Source: JBDKVA01 sp039679375
Lineage (GTDB): Bacteria; Bacillota; Clostridia; Acetivibrionales; DTU013
DNA length: 40,265 nucleotides
Direction of reading: 5' to 3'
Assembly: GCA_039679375.1 (NCBI GenBank)
Contig: JBDKVA010000095.1
Location: 1-40,265 of the forward strand
Shown: piece after piece, positions 1-8,471 of the stretch
Position numbering within the stretch: the stretch's first letter is position 1
Layout: each line of letters starts with the position of its first letter
Translations under genes and position numbers: made by a program
The notes under the pieces: generated by a model
Seen by the model: only the letters and a program-made list of their open reading frames with translations
Told to the model about the DNA's origin: nothing
Database searches by the model: none

Positions 1-299
1 ATATTGTTCTCAGGATAAAAGCCGATCTTCGTCAGCCGCAGCCTTCCATTCTCTTTTACCGACCTTACCATAGCTCCAAGGGTGTCAATATGCGCCGCCA
101 GAACAAGTCCGTTCCCTTCACCTCCGAGATCAACAATCACAGAGCCTTTTTTTGAGTGTACAGTTTTATATCCCAGATTTTCAAATTCTTTTATCAGGTA
201 TTCTTCCGCGTGCTTCGTAAAACCTGCCGGACTAGGAATGCTGCATAAATCAATAATCTGTTTTATAGCATAATCCAGATATTCTCTATCAATATTCAT
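1..299 (-). CDS. M42-family metallo-aminopeptidase, N-terminal fragment
   Basis: Reading the minus strand from an ATG at 299 gives 99 codons running off the left edge, starting MNIDREYLDYAIKQIIDLCS. The segment LAAHIDTLGAMV matches the first metal-binding motif (AHxD) of M42 glutamyl/leucyl aminopeptidases, which are cytoplasmic dinuclear-metal peptidases that trim peptides from the N terminus. A strong AGGAGG ribosome binding site lies about 8 nt upstream (plus strand 306-311), which fixes the start. The rest of the enzyme (about 250 residues, with the other metal ligands) is outside the window, so catalytic competence cannot be judged. The following 90 bp hold a possible TTGACA box at 368-373 but no clear matching -10. 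Confidence 0.8.
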   Translation of the reverse strand, partial: MNIDREYLDYAIKQIIDLCSIPSPAGFTKHAEEYLIKEFENLGYKTVHSKKGSVIVDLGGEGNGLVLAAHIDTLGAMVRSVKENGRLRLTKIGFYPENN

Positions 300-388
300 T
301 TTTTTCCTCCTCATGCGGTGCTATACTTTGCGTTCTTATTACAGACTAAAAAGTGCAAGTATGGATTTGTCAATGTAAAGCTATGAGA

Positions 389-1408
389 CTATTTTAGTGA
401 CTGCCTAGATAATTCGCTAACCAACTCTTCTAAAATCTCTTTCTCCATTTCACTGATTTCATTGATTTTTGTAATGATTCGCTTAATAATTTCTTCATCG
501 TGCAATAAATTATATTTTAGAAACATATCACCAAGTATATTAGTAGTTTTAAGAACAATCTCATAATTTTTATAATATGAACTTGATATATTTAAATATC
601 CGTTATCTTGCATAAATTTGATTCTGGATAACATGATTTTTTTATGTTCACTTAAAAGACATAAGGTCTTATGGTAATGCTTATTATTTATAGGTACTGT
701 GTTAAGATAATTTTTGATGCAATCATATATAGAAAATCCAAATTTAACACCTATATAAGGATTAAAAGATTCTCTACAGCTTTCTGTTACATCTCTGGAA
801 GATAAATAATCACTAATCTGTTTTATAACGCTTTTCACATCAAATTCGTATTGTTTGTTTGAATCCAATTTCATTAGGTATATATTTTTAAACCAAGGCT
901 CGCCTTCTAAACCGTAAAAAGATAATTTAAAATCATCATAGCTTACCAGACAAGTCTTTAAGCGACCACCACTTTTTTCACTATAGGTATTAAAAACATT
1001 AGAAGTATCATCATAGCCATAAATCAGTGTTCTTTGCCAAAAATGAAGACTCCCCTGTGATAAGCCATTTGGAACAAAATACTCATCCCAATATAATGAA
1101 ACGTATTGCTCGCTATCGATAGAGTATTTAACAAGTTGTATTATATCTATATTTAAATTTTTTATAATATCTCTGTCTAACACCTGATAATCCAACCAAG
1201 GTAAAAACCCATTGTTAAAGCGTCCCTTATAATCAGGACAATAGAACCTCAAAGGATCTATCTCTTGATTCTCAATATAAAAAAGGTGAATATAGTTGCA
1301 ATAAAACCATTCTAATGTATTTTCATTACTCAAAATAATTGCCAATGGGTATGCATAGCAATGGTAAAGTCTAAACGGTGGAACAACAATTGATAATACT
1401 TTTTTCAT
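389..1408 (-). CDS. uncharacterised 339-residue protein in an AT-rich patch
   Basis: This is a complete reading frame with an ATG at 1408 and a GAGG ribosome binding site 8 nt upstream. It has no signal peptide or transmembrane segment that I can see. The N terminus contains a His-Cys-Tyr motif (LYHCYAYPLAIIL) that faintly recalls the N-terminal Cys region of BtrH/C39-like papain-fold proteins, but I cannot support that assignment. The C-terminal third (residues about 245-339) is helical, charged and probably coiled-coil. The gene is much richer in A+T than the iol, copA and gnd genes, with codon use biased to AT-ending codons, which suggests recent acquisition. No partner gene is visible except a doubtful 64-codon frame further right. 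Function unknown. Confidence 0.6.
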   Translation of the reverse strand: MKKVLSIVVPPFRLYHCYAYPLAIILSNENTLEWFYCNYIHLFYIENQEIDPLRFYCPDYKGRFNNGFLPWLDYQVLDRDIIKNLNIDIIQLVKYSIDSEQYVSLYWDEYFVPNGLSQGSLHFWQRTLIYGYDDTSNVFNTYSEKSGGRLKTCLVSYDDFKLSFYGLEGEPWFKNIYLMKLDSNKQYEFDVKSVIKQISDYLSSRDVTESCRESFNPYIGVKFGFSIYDCIKNYLNTVPINNKHYHKTLCLLSEHKKIMLSRIKFMQDNGYLNISSSYYKNYEIVLKTTNILGDMFLKYNLLHDEEIIKRIITKINEISEMEKEILEELVSELSRQSLK

Positions 1409-1497
1409 ATATTCATCCTCACCTTCTGTTTAATATAAAATCTTAATAAAAAATCTTTAAAATAATACAATTTAAATTTCAAACCTTTCTCAATATA

Positions 1498-1692
1498 TCA
1501 AGAGCCAGCGCGATACTTATTTGTATTGTTATTTCCATTTATTAACTGATTATAAATTATTTTTATGTTTATGTCAATATTTTCTTTAATTTCCATTATT
1601 ATTATTACATTGTTCAACATATATCGATTGATAGCATTTTCATGATATGGATAGGTAAAATAGACCAGGAATTCACTTATAGCCTCTTTCAC
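1498..1692 (-). CDS. doubtful small ORF, 64 codons
   Basis: This frame starts at a GTG (1692) with no recognisable ribosome binding site and encodes a 64-residue, Asn/Ile-rich peptide without known motifs. It lies in the same AT-rich patch and strand as the 339-residue protein. It could be a real small gene, a remnant of a larger one, or a chance frame in low-complexity DNA. I list it because nothing else explains this interval. Confidence 0.2.
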   Translation of the reverse strand: MKEAISEFLVYFTYPYHENAINRYMLNNVIIIMEIKENIDINIKIIYNQLINGNNNTNKYRAGS

Positions 1693-1807
1693 AAGAAACA
1701 GTGTTATATAACAAATGCCAAATGCAATAAAATTACCAATATGTTGTATCGATTTCTATTATCTGTATAATTATTTAATATGGATTTTAAGCAGCCGTGC
1801 AACTAAG

Positions 1808-1847
1808 AAAGAGCCGCAAAGTACAATGCTGTACCTTACGGCTCTTT
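1808..1847 (-). terminator. probable terminator of the dehydrogenase/OYE operon
   Basis: The arms at 1808-1824 (aaagagccgcaaagtac) and 1831-1847 (gtaccttacggctcttt) pair over 17 positions with two weak pairs, around a 6-nt loop. The stem ends in an A/T run on both sides, so it could work in either direction. The only gene pointing into it is the minus-strand dehydrogenase ending at 1928. Confidence 0.6.
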
Positions 1848-1893
1848 AACAAAATGTTGTTTATGTTTAGAAGACTAATAATAGAACTTGCAC

Positions 1894-1910
1894 GCGCGTG
1901 CCGCACGCGC
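1894..1910. repeat. compact GC-rich perfect hairpin
   Basis: The arms gcgcgtgc (1894-1901) and gcacgcgc (1903-1910) are perfectly complementary around a single base, next to an alternative cacgcgcgtg palindrome. The site sits just downstream of the dehydrogenase stop codon and has no U-tract. It stands out in otherwise AT-rich surroundings. Confidence 0.5.
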
Positions 1911-1927
1911 CAAGAAAAAGCGGCACA

Positions 1928-2920
1928 TTATGCCATATGCACCGCTTTCTCCTGTGTGAGGGCCCATTTCAAAGGCTCTCCCTTTAGATATCTATTCAGT
2001 TCCCGCAGCATATATTCTCCCATCCGCTGGCATTCGTTACCCATTGAACCCGCGATGTGCGGCGTCAGCGTAACATTTTCCATAGTGTAAAGAGGTGATC
2101 CCTTTTCCGGAGGCTCCGGATACGTAACATCCAGCACCGCCTGCAAATCCGGCCTCTCCCTGAGGACCTCTATCATCTCCGATTCGAATACTACGGCGCC
2201 TCTTGCCGTATTGATAAAGGCCGCTCCTGTTTTCATCAGCCTGAAATGACTGCCGCGGATCATATTTTCAGTTTCCTTGTTCCATGGCGTATGAAGTGAA
2301 ACGACATCCGACCTCATAAATAAATCATCCAGTGTACAGAGCTCCACATCCAGTTCCGATGCTGTTTTAACAGGTATATAGGGATCATAGGCAATGACCT
2401 TCACATCAATAGACTTGAGTAATTTGCATACCAATTGCCCGATCATCCCCAGCGATATGATCCCGACCGTACTGCCATAAGTTCCGGGGACGGGCCCATG
2501 CTCCGGGTAACTGCCATTGCGCCTGATACAGGAAGAATAATACCAGCCCCGCTTCAGGCTGTATAATATCTGTGACAATGTAAATTCCGATACCGGGATC
2601 GCATTTGCCGCATAACTGCTTGTAACAACAATATTCCTTTTCCAGAAGGCGTCCGTCACAAAATGTTTTATCGATCCTGCTCCATAGAATACAGCTTTGA
2701 GATTCGGAGCCGCTTCAAGAAATTTTTCGTTCATAAGCGGAACGCCCCACCCTGAAAAGATCACCTCTGCATCATGCAGGACTTCAGGCTTTGCGAGTAC
2801 CGAAGCTGCCGTCTGTGCAGGTGCATAAATATCAATTAGTCCGCCGATTTCACAGCGCACCTTATCGCTATAAATTTTATCAAATGCGCTTTCATTCAAT
2901 ATATACAGACCCTTCTTCAT
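1928..2920 (-). CDS. D-isomer-specific 2-hydroxyacid dehydrogenase
   Basis: The 330-residue protein belongs to the NAD-dependent D-2-hydroxyacid dehydrogenase family, which interconverts 2-oxo and D-2-hydroxy acids in the cytoplasm. The nucleotide-binding turn is GIISLGMIG at about 153-161, with Ser in place of the usual middle glycine, followed by the adenine-ribose acidic residue in AYDP. The catalytic triad is visible: Arg240 (NTARGA), Glu269 (YPEP) and His288 (PHIAGS). A GGAGG site precedes the ATG at 2920. It is 19 bp downstream of the old-yellow-enzyme gene and very probably in one operon with it. The substrate cannot be read from the sequence; hydroxypyruvate/phosphoglycerate-like and aromatic 2-oxoacid enzymes are all possible. 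Confidence 0.88.
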   Translation of the reverse strand: MKKGLYILNESAFDKIYSDKVRCEIGGLIDIYAPAQTAASVLAKPEVLHDAEVIFSGWGVPLMNEKFLEAAPNLKAVFYGAGSIKHFVTDAFWKRNIVVTSSYAANAIPVSEFTLSQILYSLKRGWYYSSCIRRNGSYPEHGPVPGTYGSTVGIISLGMIGQLVCKLLKSIDVKVIAYDPYIPVKTASELDVELCTLDDLFMRSDVVSLHTPWNKETENMIRGSHFRLMKTGAAFINTARGAVVFESEMIEVLRERPDLQAVLDVTYPEPPEKGSPLYTMENVTLTPHIAGSMGNECQRMGEYMLRELNRYLKGEPLKWALTQEKAVHMA

Positions 2921-2939
2921 CGCTGAACCTCCGCATCTT

Positions 2940-4271
2940 TTACTTCAAACAATACTTTCTATATATGGGCGCATACACTCCGGCATCCCTGATTGCACAG
3001 CCGGGCGTCCCTCCTGCCCTCATTATTTCCGTACACTTTCCGCAGGCAATGCAACACTTCCCTTTTTCCATGGCCGATCTAAAAAGGATATCTTTTGCGA
3101 AATCCGGGTACGCAAATGCCTCCCTGCCGAATCCAATCATCCCGGCCAGCCCCTTCTCCAGGGTTCCAGCCGCCAGATAAGGCGCAAACTGCCTCATCCA
3201 GCTGAAACCGGTGCCGACCACTACCATTCCGGGCACTGCCTGCTGCACCTCTCCGATCCCGTTCACCAGCCTCGCCACACCGGTCAGCGGATGTTCGTCC
3301 GGCACATAACCGCCCTTGTCATAAGGCCTGTTTACATGCGGATTGTAATAGGGCGTCCCCATAGTGAAGTTGACAATATCGACGCCCTTATCATGCAGAA
3401 TAGCCGCAAGCTTCTTTGGCTCATCCGGATCATACCTGCGGTAATCCGCATGGTCAGTGCCCCACCCGAAAGGATAAGGAATCCCGTCATAGATGTTCAT
3501 CCTCGTCGTTACAATAAAGCTTTTACCAAGCCTTGACCTGATCCTGTCAACGATATTGAGAAGGAATCTTGTACGCCCTTCGAAAGTTTCACCATATCTG
3601 CCCTTCCTGGTAAAACCGGCAAGCAGCTCGGAATTGAGATACCTGTGGCAGCATTTGATATCGACGCCGTCAAACCCGGACTTTTGGGCAAGTATGGCAG
3701 CAGCCTCGAATTTCTCCTCAAGCTGTTCCAGCTCACTGTCGGTAATGACCGGTGTATCTTCAGCCACCTTCATTGCCATATCCAGATACGGATTATGATA
3801 GGCAATGATCGGCGCAGGCTTCCCCTGCGGTCTGCTGAACCTTCCCGAATGAGTGAGCTGCATGATGCGGACCGGGCGGTATCCCTTACCGAACTCCTCA
3901 GCTGCGTTTTTGGATATATCTTCGGACAGGTTTTGAAAATCCGACAGGTTGTCATTATGGATCCAAAGCTGCCTGGGATTCGCCCTTCCCTCAGGCACGG
4001 CCGCGACCGCTTCAAACCAGATCAATCCGGCGCCTCCCCTGGCAAAACGTGCATACCTTCTTTTGGTCAGTTCGTCCGGCCGCCCGTCGGCTGTTCCGTC
4101 ACAACCTTCCATGGGATGGACCGCAAGTGAATTGGGTATCGTGATCCCGTTTACCTCTATTTTTTTTGCAAAAATTGCGAAATTGCTTGAAAAATTGAGC
4201 TTAATGCCCTGAACTTCGGCATCCTTGATTATCTCTTCCAATGTATTATAATGAAAATCCTGAAAGCTCAT
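2940..4271 (-). CDS. old-yellow-enzyme-type flavin oxidoreductase with C-terminal Fe-S cysteines
   Basis: The 443-residue protein has the FMN-binding TIM barrel of NADH:flavin oxidoreductases, with MQLTHSGRFS, the GFDGVDIKCCHRYLNSELL substrate-side motif and a VVVGTGF phosphate-binding strand. Near the C terminus (about 406-425) lie clustered cysteines, CCIACGKC then PGC, resembling the 4Fe-4S site of 2,4-dienoyl-CoA and 2-enoate reductases. However, the FAD/NAD(P) domain that follows in those 640-670 residue enzymes is absent. I chose the ATG at 4271; the frame extends to a TTG at 4298 without a better ribosome binding site. It pairs with the 2-hydroxyacid dehydrogenase and is divergent from the AraC-type gene, its likely regulator. 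Expected to reduce an activated C=C bond; substrate unknown. Confidence 0.85.
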   Translation of the reverse strand: MSFQDFHYNTLEEIIKDAEVQGIKLNFSSNFAIFAKKIEVNGITIPNSLAVHPMEGCDGTADGRPDELTKRRYARFARGGAGLIWFEAVAAVPEGRANPRQLWIHNDNLSDFQNLSEDISKNAAEEFGKGYRPVRIMQLTHSGRFSRPQGKPAPIIAYHNPYLDMAMKVAEDTPVITDSELEQLEEKFEAAAILAQKSGFDGVDIKCCHRYLNSELLAGFTRKGRYGETFEGRTRFLLNIVDRIRSRLGKSFIVTTRMNIYDGIPYPFGWGTDHADYRRYDPDEPKKLAAILHDKGVDIVNFTMGTPYYNPHVNRPYDKGGYVPDEHPLTGVARLVNGIGEVQQAVPGMVVVGTGFSWMRQFAPYLAAGTLEKGLAGMIGFGREAFAYPDFAKDILFRSAMEKGKCCIACGKCTEIMRAGGTPGCAIRDAGVYAPIYRKYCLK

Positions 4272-4371
4272 GAACCACACATCCCATCTATCATGCAAGT
4301 ATAGAAAAAATCGCCTCTGCTTGTTATAATATTACTGCATGGTATTTTATACTATAGTTTTTTTGTTAAAA

Positions 4372-4385
4372 AATTAGCGCTAATT
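4372..4385. promoter_or_regulatory. 14-bp perfect palindrome between divergent genes
   Basis: The sequence aattagcgctaatt is a perfect palindrome between the flavin oxidoreductase gene and the AraC-type regulator gene. It lies 39-52 bp before the regulator's ATG and in AT-rich promoter-like DNA. It is a plausible operator, but AraC proteins usually bind direct repeats, so its owner is uncertain. Confidence 0.4.
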
Positions 4386-4423
4386 GTTATATTGTGCTTA
4401 CAGCTGCACACTGGAAGGGAGGA

Positions 4424-5281
4424 ATGGCATTGGTATTTCAGCAGGATCCTGTTTTGAACAGACCACCCGTCAACCCGATAGACGTAGAATATGTAGAAAC
4501 CCTAAATAATATGGAAATCCGGCTACATGTACATAATTCATACCAGATCATTTACATCCGCGAGGGAAGCGTTGAATTTACCATTAACAGGAGGGTCTAT
4601 CATACCGGAGCGGATAGTCTTCTGTTCATCAGCAATTTAGAGTCGCACAGGTTAAAGGTATTGAAGTTCCCATACAAGCGGTACCTGATCCAGATCAGGC
4701 CTGATTGCCTGTCATCTTTTATCAGCGAGCCGCGGCTCGTGTCGGTGCTCAAAAACAGGCCGGATAATTTCAAACATATGCTCGGACTTGAGCGCGAAGA
4801 ATCTGCCCATATTGCTGCCCTCATAAGGAATATGCTTTGCGAAACAACAGAAAAACTGGACTTTTCAATAAACGCTGCCGGGACCTATCTGCAGCAGCTA
4901 TTGATAACGCTTTTCAGAAATCATAAGCAAAGCTTCCCGCTTACCGAGTTTAACCATTCGGTCAATTTGGTGATGCAGGTGCAGAAATACCTGGAGGAGC
5001 ATATACTCGACCAGGTATCGCTTAAGGATGTTTCAAAGGAATTCTATACGGATATGTACTACCTTTCTCATTTGTTCAAAAAAATAAGCGGCTATACGTT
5101 CAGAGAATACTTGATTTTGCAGAGGATCTCCAGAGCAAAGGATCTCCTTGTGTATGGCGACGACAATATGACTCAGGTAGCCATGAATTCCGGGTTTGGC
5201 AATGTCAACCACTTTATCAGGATCTTTAAGAAGCTGGAGGGTGTTACTCCACTGCAGTATAGAAAAGGAGCAAGGCCCTAA
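4424..5281 (+). CDS. AraC-family transcriptional regulator with cupin-like sensor domain
   Basis: The N-terminal part (about 20-130) is a cupin-like ligand domain, with LHVHNSYQIIYIREGSVEF typical of the first strands. The C-terminal ~100 residues are the double helix-turn-helix of the AraC family (DQVSLKDVSKEFYTDMYYLSHLFKK and the family motif VAMNSGFGNVNHFIRIFKK). Start choice is uncertain: the frame opens at a GTG (4394), an ATG at 4424 follows GGAAGGGAGGA very closely, and a TTG at 4430 has the best GGGAGG spacing. The gene is divergent from the oxidoreductase/dehydrogenase pair and probably controls it in response to a small carbon compound. Its TAA overlaps the TAG of the convergent TPM gene by 4 bp. 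Confidence 0.9.
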   Translation: MALVFQQDPVLNRPPVNPIDVEYVETLNNMEIRLHVHNSYQIIYIREGSVEFTINRRVYHTGADSLLFISNLESHRLKVLKFPYKRYLIQIRPDCLSSFISEPRLVSVLKNRPDNFKHMLGLEREESAHIAALIRNMLCETTEKLDFSINAAGTYLQQLLITLFRNHKQSFPLTEFNHSVNLVMQVQKYLEEHILDQVSLKDVSKEFYTDMYYLSHLFKKISGYTFREYLILQRISRAKDLLVYGDDNMTQVAMNSGFGNVNHFIRIFKKLEGVTPLQYRKGARP

Positions 5282-6138
5282 TAACCTCCGCTGCTTCCGC
5301 CGCCGCCGCTTCGGCCGCCACCGCCGGATGAACCTCCGAAACCTCCGCCTCCGAAACCTCCGCCGCCGAAGCCGCCACGGCCTCCACCGCCCCAACCTCC
5401 GCGTCCACCGCCGCCCCAGCCTCCACGGCCGCCTCGGCCGCCGAAGAAACCGGCATAAAATACCATTTTCAATATGACCGAGGTTATCCTGAACCTGAAA
5501 AATATACCGTCAACTGCCAGAAACAGAATTATCAGAATTGCATAAAACATATTTTTTCCCGTCCTGCCGGACATATCCGAAGAAGGTGAGGAATCACCTG
5601 GATAAGACCGCGGCTGTGTTCCGGTATCAACCGTCACGCCGTACTCTTTCGACACAGTATTCACCACGGAAATGTAGCCGTTTAAAAGCCCATTGTCATA
5701 ATCATCGTTTTTCAGGTAGGGATTCATATCCTCTGTTCTGATTTTTGCGGTCGTAATGTCCGGCAAAATACCCTCCAGTCCATATCCCACTTCGATTCTC
5801 AGTTGCCTCTCCTGGACGGCATTCAGAATGAGTACACCATTATCCTTATCTTTCTGCCCAATACCCCATTTTTCAAAAAGCTCAACGGCATAGCTGTCAA
5901 TATCCTGATCACCCAGGGTCTTGATAGTCACAAGTACTACCTGGGCAGTTGTTTGTTCTTCAAGCTTCTTTCCGATGCTCTGTATCCTTTCCTCAGTACT
6001 TTGATCCAGCACATCCGCAAAGTCGTTGACAAAAAAACCCGATGTAGGTGAAGGGTAATTCCCCTCCGCATGAGCGGCGGTAGAAAACATGCTGACAGCT
6101 ATAATAATAAATACGATTGTCTGTAAATACCTTTTCAC
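5278..6138 (-). CDS. TPM-domain membrane protein with glycine-rich tail
   Basis: The 286-residue protein begins with a signal peptide (cleavage probably after AHA, residue 24). A TPM domain follows (about 30-165; motifs VNDFADVLD, VLVTIKTLG and GVLILNAVQERQLRIEVGYGLEGILPD in successive blocks), then a Ser/Pro-rich linker and a transmembrane segment near 197-215. The last ~55 residues are almost only Gly with Arg, Phe, Trp and Ser (GGRGG, GGFGG repeats). TPM/YgcG proteins are extracytoplasmic and membrane-tethered; in plants the domain has phosphatase activity, while in bacteria the role is unclear. It lies 176 bp downstream of lemA, a widespread gene pairing, and likely shares its transcript. 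Confidence 0.88.
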   Translation of the reverse strand: MKRYLQTIVFIIIAVSMFSTAAHAEGNYPSPTSGFFVNDFADVLDQSTEERIQSIGKKLEEQTTAQVVLVTIKTLGDQDIDSYAVELFEKWGIGQKDKDNGVLILNAVQERQLRIEVGYGLEGILPDITTAKIRTEDMNPYLKNDDYDNGLLNGYISVVNTVSKEYGVTVDTGTQPRSYPGDSSPSSDMSGRTGKNMFYAILIILFLAVDGIFFRFRITSVILKMVFYAGFFGGRGGRGGWGGGGRGGWGGGGRGGFGGGGFGGGGFGGSSGGGGRSGGGGSSGGY

Positions 6139-6314
6139 CTTGTACCATCACTTTCCCGGATATTTCGGTTATATCCGCAGCATTCCAGCTCATGCCAGTT
6201 ACGCATGTATCCCGCTATACCGTCGGCAGCATACCGGCGCCGTTATATGAAACCGGACCCTTTTATGATTCCCGTATGAAACGGATTATTCATTCTCCGG
6301 AGCCTCAGTTGCGC

Positions 6315-6905
6315 CTAGAACTTTACCTTCGGAGCCTCCTGCGCCCCCGGGCTGGCCTCGAAATAATCCTTTGCAGAATATCCCAATAAACGGGCAAAAA
6401 TATTACCCGGGAAGCGCGTTACTTTTGTGTTATACTTCTGCACTTCCTCTATAAACCTTTTTCTTTCAACCGACACCCTGTTTTCAGAACCTTCGATCTG
6501 TTCCTGCAGGTTCGTAAACTGCTCACTGGCTTTAAGATCAGGATAATTTTCTACTAAAACCAGCATGCTTTTTGCAGCAGCAGCCAATTGCTCATCCGCA
6601 GCCAGCTTGCTGCTTACATCCGAATTTCCGTTATACAATACGGACCTTGCCGCTGCTATATCACCAAACACTTTTTCCTCATGCTTGACATATCCTTTTA
6701 CCACTTCGACCTCATTATTGATTACATCAGCTCTTCTCTGCATCACATTCTGAACCTGCGCCCACTGGCCGTTAACATCCTGCTCCGCCTTAGCCAGGCC
6801 ATTATATGTGGAGACAAAACTGACGATTAAGATGATTGCTGCCAGCGCAATAATGCCCCACTTGATATACTTCCCCATGAAATATTCGTTGTAGCTGTAA
6901 CTCAT
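6315..6905 (-). CDS. lemA: LemA-family membrane-anchored protein
   Basis: The 196-residue protein has one N-terminal transmembrane helix (about 14-32) followed by the helical LemA body. The family motif YNGLAKAEQDVNGQWAQVQNVMQRRAD is seen in two adjoining parts at 34-60, and LPGY-like FPGNIFARLLGY occurs near the end, as expected for the family. A GGAAG site precedes the ATG at 6905. LemA proteins are membrane-associated with the bulk of the protein on the outer face or cytoplasmic side depending on species; biochemical function is not established. The downstream TPM gene is the usual partner. Confidence 0.92.
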   Translation of the reverse strand: MSYSYNEYFMGKYIKWGIIALAAIILIVSFVSTYNGLAKAEQDVNGQWAQVQNVMQRRADVINNEVEVVKGYVKHEEKVFGDIAAARSVLYNGNSDVSSKLAADEQLAAAAKSMLVLVENYPDLKASEQFTNLQEQIEGSENRVSVERKRFIEEVQKYNTKVTRFPGNIFARLLGYSAKDYFEASPGAQEAPKVKF

Positions 6906-7138
6906 ATCTATCTTCCTTTCTTCTGCTTAAATCCCTGATTCATTTTTACCCATTTATAATATACGCAAAAAATATTTGTATAGTAGGATTCATTTTTTTA
7001 TTTAACCTATTAAACGTTAAAACAGCTTGTTATGTCTGATGGCTCAGGTAACAAAGGCTTTTCTTTTTAATGCGGGCAGATTTATATCGGATTAATTTCC
7101 ATATCAATATCTTTATCTTACGCATAAAAGGTTGTATA

Positions 7139-8455
7139 ATGCTAAACATGATATCCTTTATTCGCAATACATGCAGCGGCATGAACAGAAAAAACCAGCT
7201 GCTTTTCCTGCTGGATGCAGTCCTGATCAATGGAGCCTACATCATCACAACGGGCACATTGCTCTCAGGTTATGCCATTTATCTGGGTACCAGTGATTTC
7301 CTTACTTCGCTGCTGAATAACTCAGCCAATTATACCACGACCCTTTCCATAATATCATTTATAATTTTTGAAAGAATGTCAAAACGCAAAAATACGTTAC
7401 TGACGTTAAATGTTATATCAAGATTGCTGATCTGCATGGTTGCTCTGCTGCCTCTGGTTTTTCACACAAAGCCGGTCATCTTTGCCCTTCTGGCCTTTAT
7501 GGTAATTACTTCAGACGTCATATGGGGCATTTACCGCGTAGGATGGATTGTCTGGATGATGGATGCAGTTCCCAGGGAAAACAGGACACAATATGTATAT
7601 CTGAGGACATTCCTCGTAAGGGTATTCTGTTCGGTCGTAAGTATTGCAGCCGGTTTTATACTGGATATGTACAATAAGGAATATATCGGCTTTCTCATCA
7701 TATTTTTGTTAAGCTTCATACTGTCGGTTCTTGATGTTGTTGTGCTGTGGAAAGTTGACGATCCCGGGTATAAGGTGCCGGACAGTAAAAAATTAGATTA
7801 CAGAATGTTTTTGCAGCCGGTCAGACATGGTGAATACCGTAATTATCTGCTTTTTATTTTTGCATTTTACCTTTTCCTGACCATGGCTTCCTCCTTTACT
7901 CCCGTTTATCAGATCCGCTACCTGAAGTTCGATTATAAGTTTATTTCAACGATCAGCGTGATTTCTCAAATCGTGATGATCGTTTCCGGTTTGTTCTGGT
8001 CGAGGGTCGAAAGTAAAAAGGGGTTCAAATTCGCCATGGCGGTGACAGCTTTTTTTGTGGCCGGGGAGCTTCTTGTGCTTTCTTTCCTCCGGTCGGACAC
8101 ATTTTTCCTGCTGTATCTCTCAACCATCCTGGCAGGCGTCGGCATGGGAGGCTTTGGAACTTCCATATTCACCTACCGGTACGCAATTATGCCGGAGGAC
8201 GGAAAAACCGTGTACGAAGGCTGGTTTTACTTCGTATCGGGGCTGGGTATGCTGATCGCTCCGTTTGCCGGAGAGCTTCTTAGAAATAACTTGCCTGAAT
8301 TTACGAATACCATCTTCCAGTACAGCAAAATACAGCTGCTTTATCTGATTTCATTCAGTCTGATCTGCCTGCTGCTGTTTATGACAATAGCGAGAAACTC
8401 CGGTCTTTGGTCCCGCTTCTTTCCACGCAGGAATAAAGCTGCAATGAAGTTATAA
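7139..8455 (+). CDS. MFS transporter, specificity unknown
   Basis: The product (about 438 residues from this start) has roughly 12 hydrophobic segments, in two groups of six with a central hydrophilic loop around the DDPGYKVPDSKKLDYR segment, typical of the major facilitator superfamily. The start at 7139 is preceded by AAAGGTTG at a sensible distance; the open frame extends to 7070 without a better site. The charged loop after TM2 (FERMSKRKNT) is a weak form of the MFS GxxxDRxGRR motif. It is divergent from lemA and convergent with the ABC-F gene, with only 16 bp between stops. No adjacent metabolic gene indicates the substrate; a drug or sugar exporter are both possible. Confidence 0.85.
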   Translation: MLNMISFIRNTCSGMNRKNQLLFLLDAVLINGAYIITTGTLLSGYAIYLGTSDFLTSLLNNSANYTTTLSIISFIIFERMSKRKNTLLTLNVISRLLICMVALLPLVFHTKPVIFALLAFMVITSDVIWGIYRVGWIVWMMDAVPRENRTQYVYLRTFLVRVFCSVVSIAAGFILDMYNKEYIGFLIIFLLSFILSVLDVVVLWKVDDPGYKVPDSKKLDYRMFLQPVRHGEYRNYLLFIFAFYLFLTMASSFTPVYQIRYLKFDYKFISTISVISQIVMIVSGLFWSRVESKKGFKFAMAVTAFFVAGELLVLSFLRSDTFFLLYLSTILAGVGMGGFGTSIFTYRYAIMPEDGKTVYEGWFYFVSGLGMLIAPFAGELLRNNLPEFTNTIFQYSKIQLLYLISFSLICLLLFMTIARNSGLWSRFFPRRNKAAMKL

Positions 8456-8471
8456 TTTGCCGCCTTCCCTT

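Larger units (their letters stand above)
1409..1927. other. AT-rich intergenic stretch with hairpins at its right end
   Basis: About 520 bp separate the 339-residue protein gene from the dehydrogenase gene. Apart from the doubtful 64-codon frame, it holds very AT-rich DNA up to about 1790. Two hairpins follow: a terminator-like one at 1808-1847 and a tight GC-rich one at 1894-1910. No RNA gene was recognised. Confidence 0.5.

Noticed and set aside
1797..2090. 97-codon plus-strand frame
   Set aside because: It runs through the terminator hairpins and antisense to the dehydrogenase 3' end, with no ribosome binding site.
4372..4385. additional copy of the LacI operator or a cre site
   Set aside because: The palindrome aattagcgctaatt does not match the GRTAYCGATTAC core or the cre consensus.
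5281..5450. possible DNA repeat array
   Set aside because: The repetition is explained by Gly-rich coding sequence; units are irregular, with no spacers as in CRISPR.
5033..5477. Arg/Gly-rich frames on both strands
   Set aside because: They are translations of the repetitive glycine codons of the TPM protein tail in other frames.
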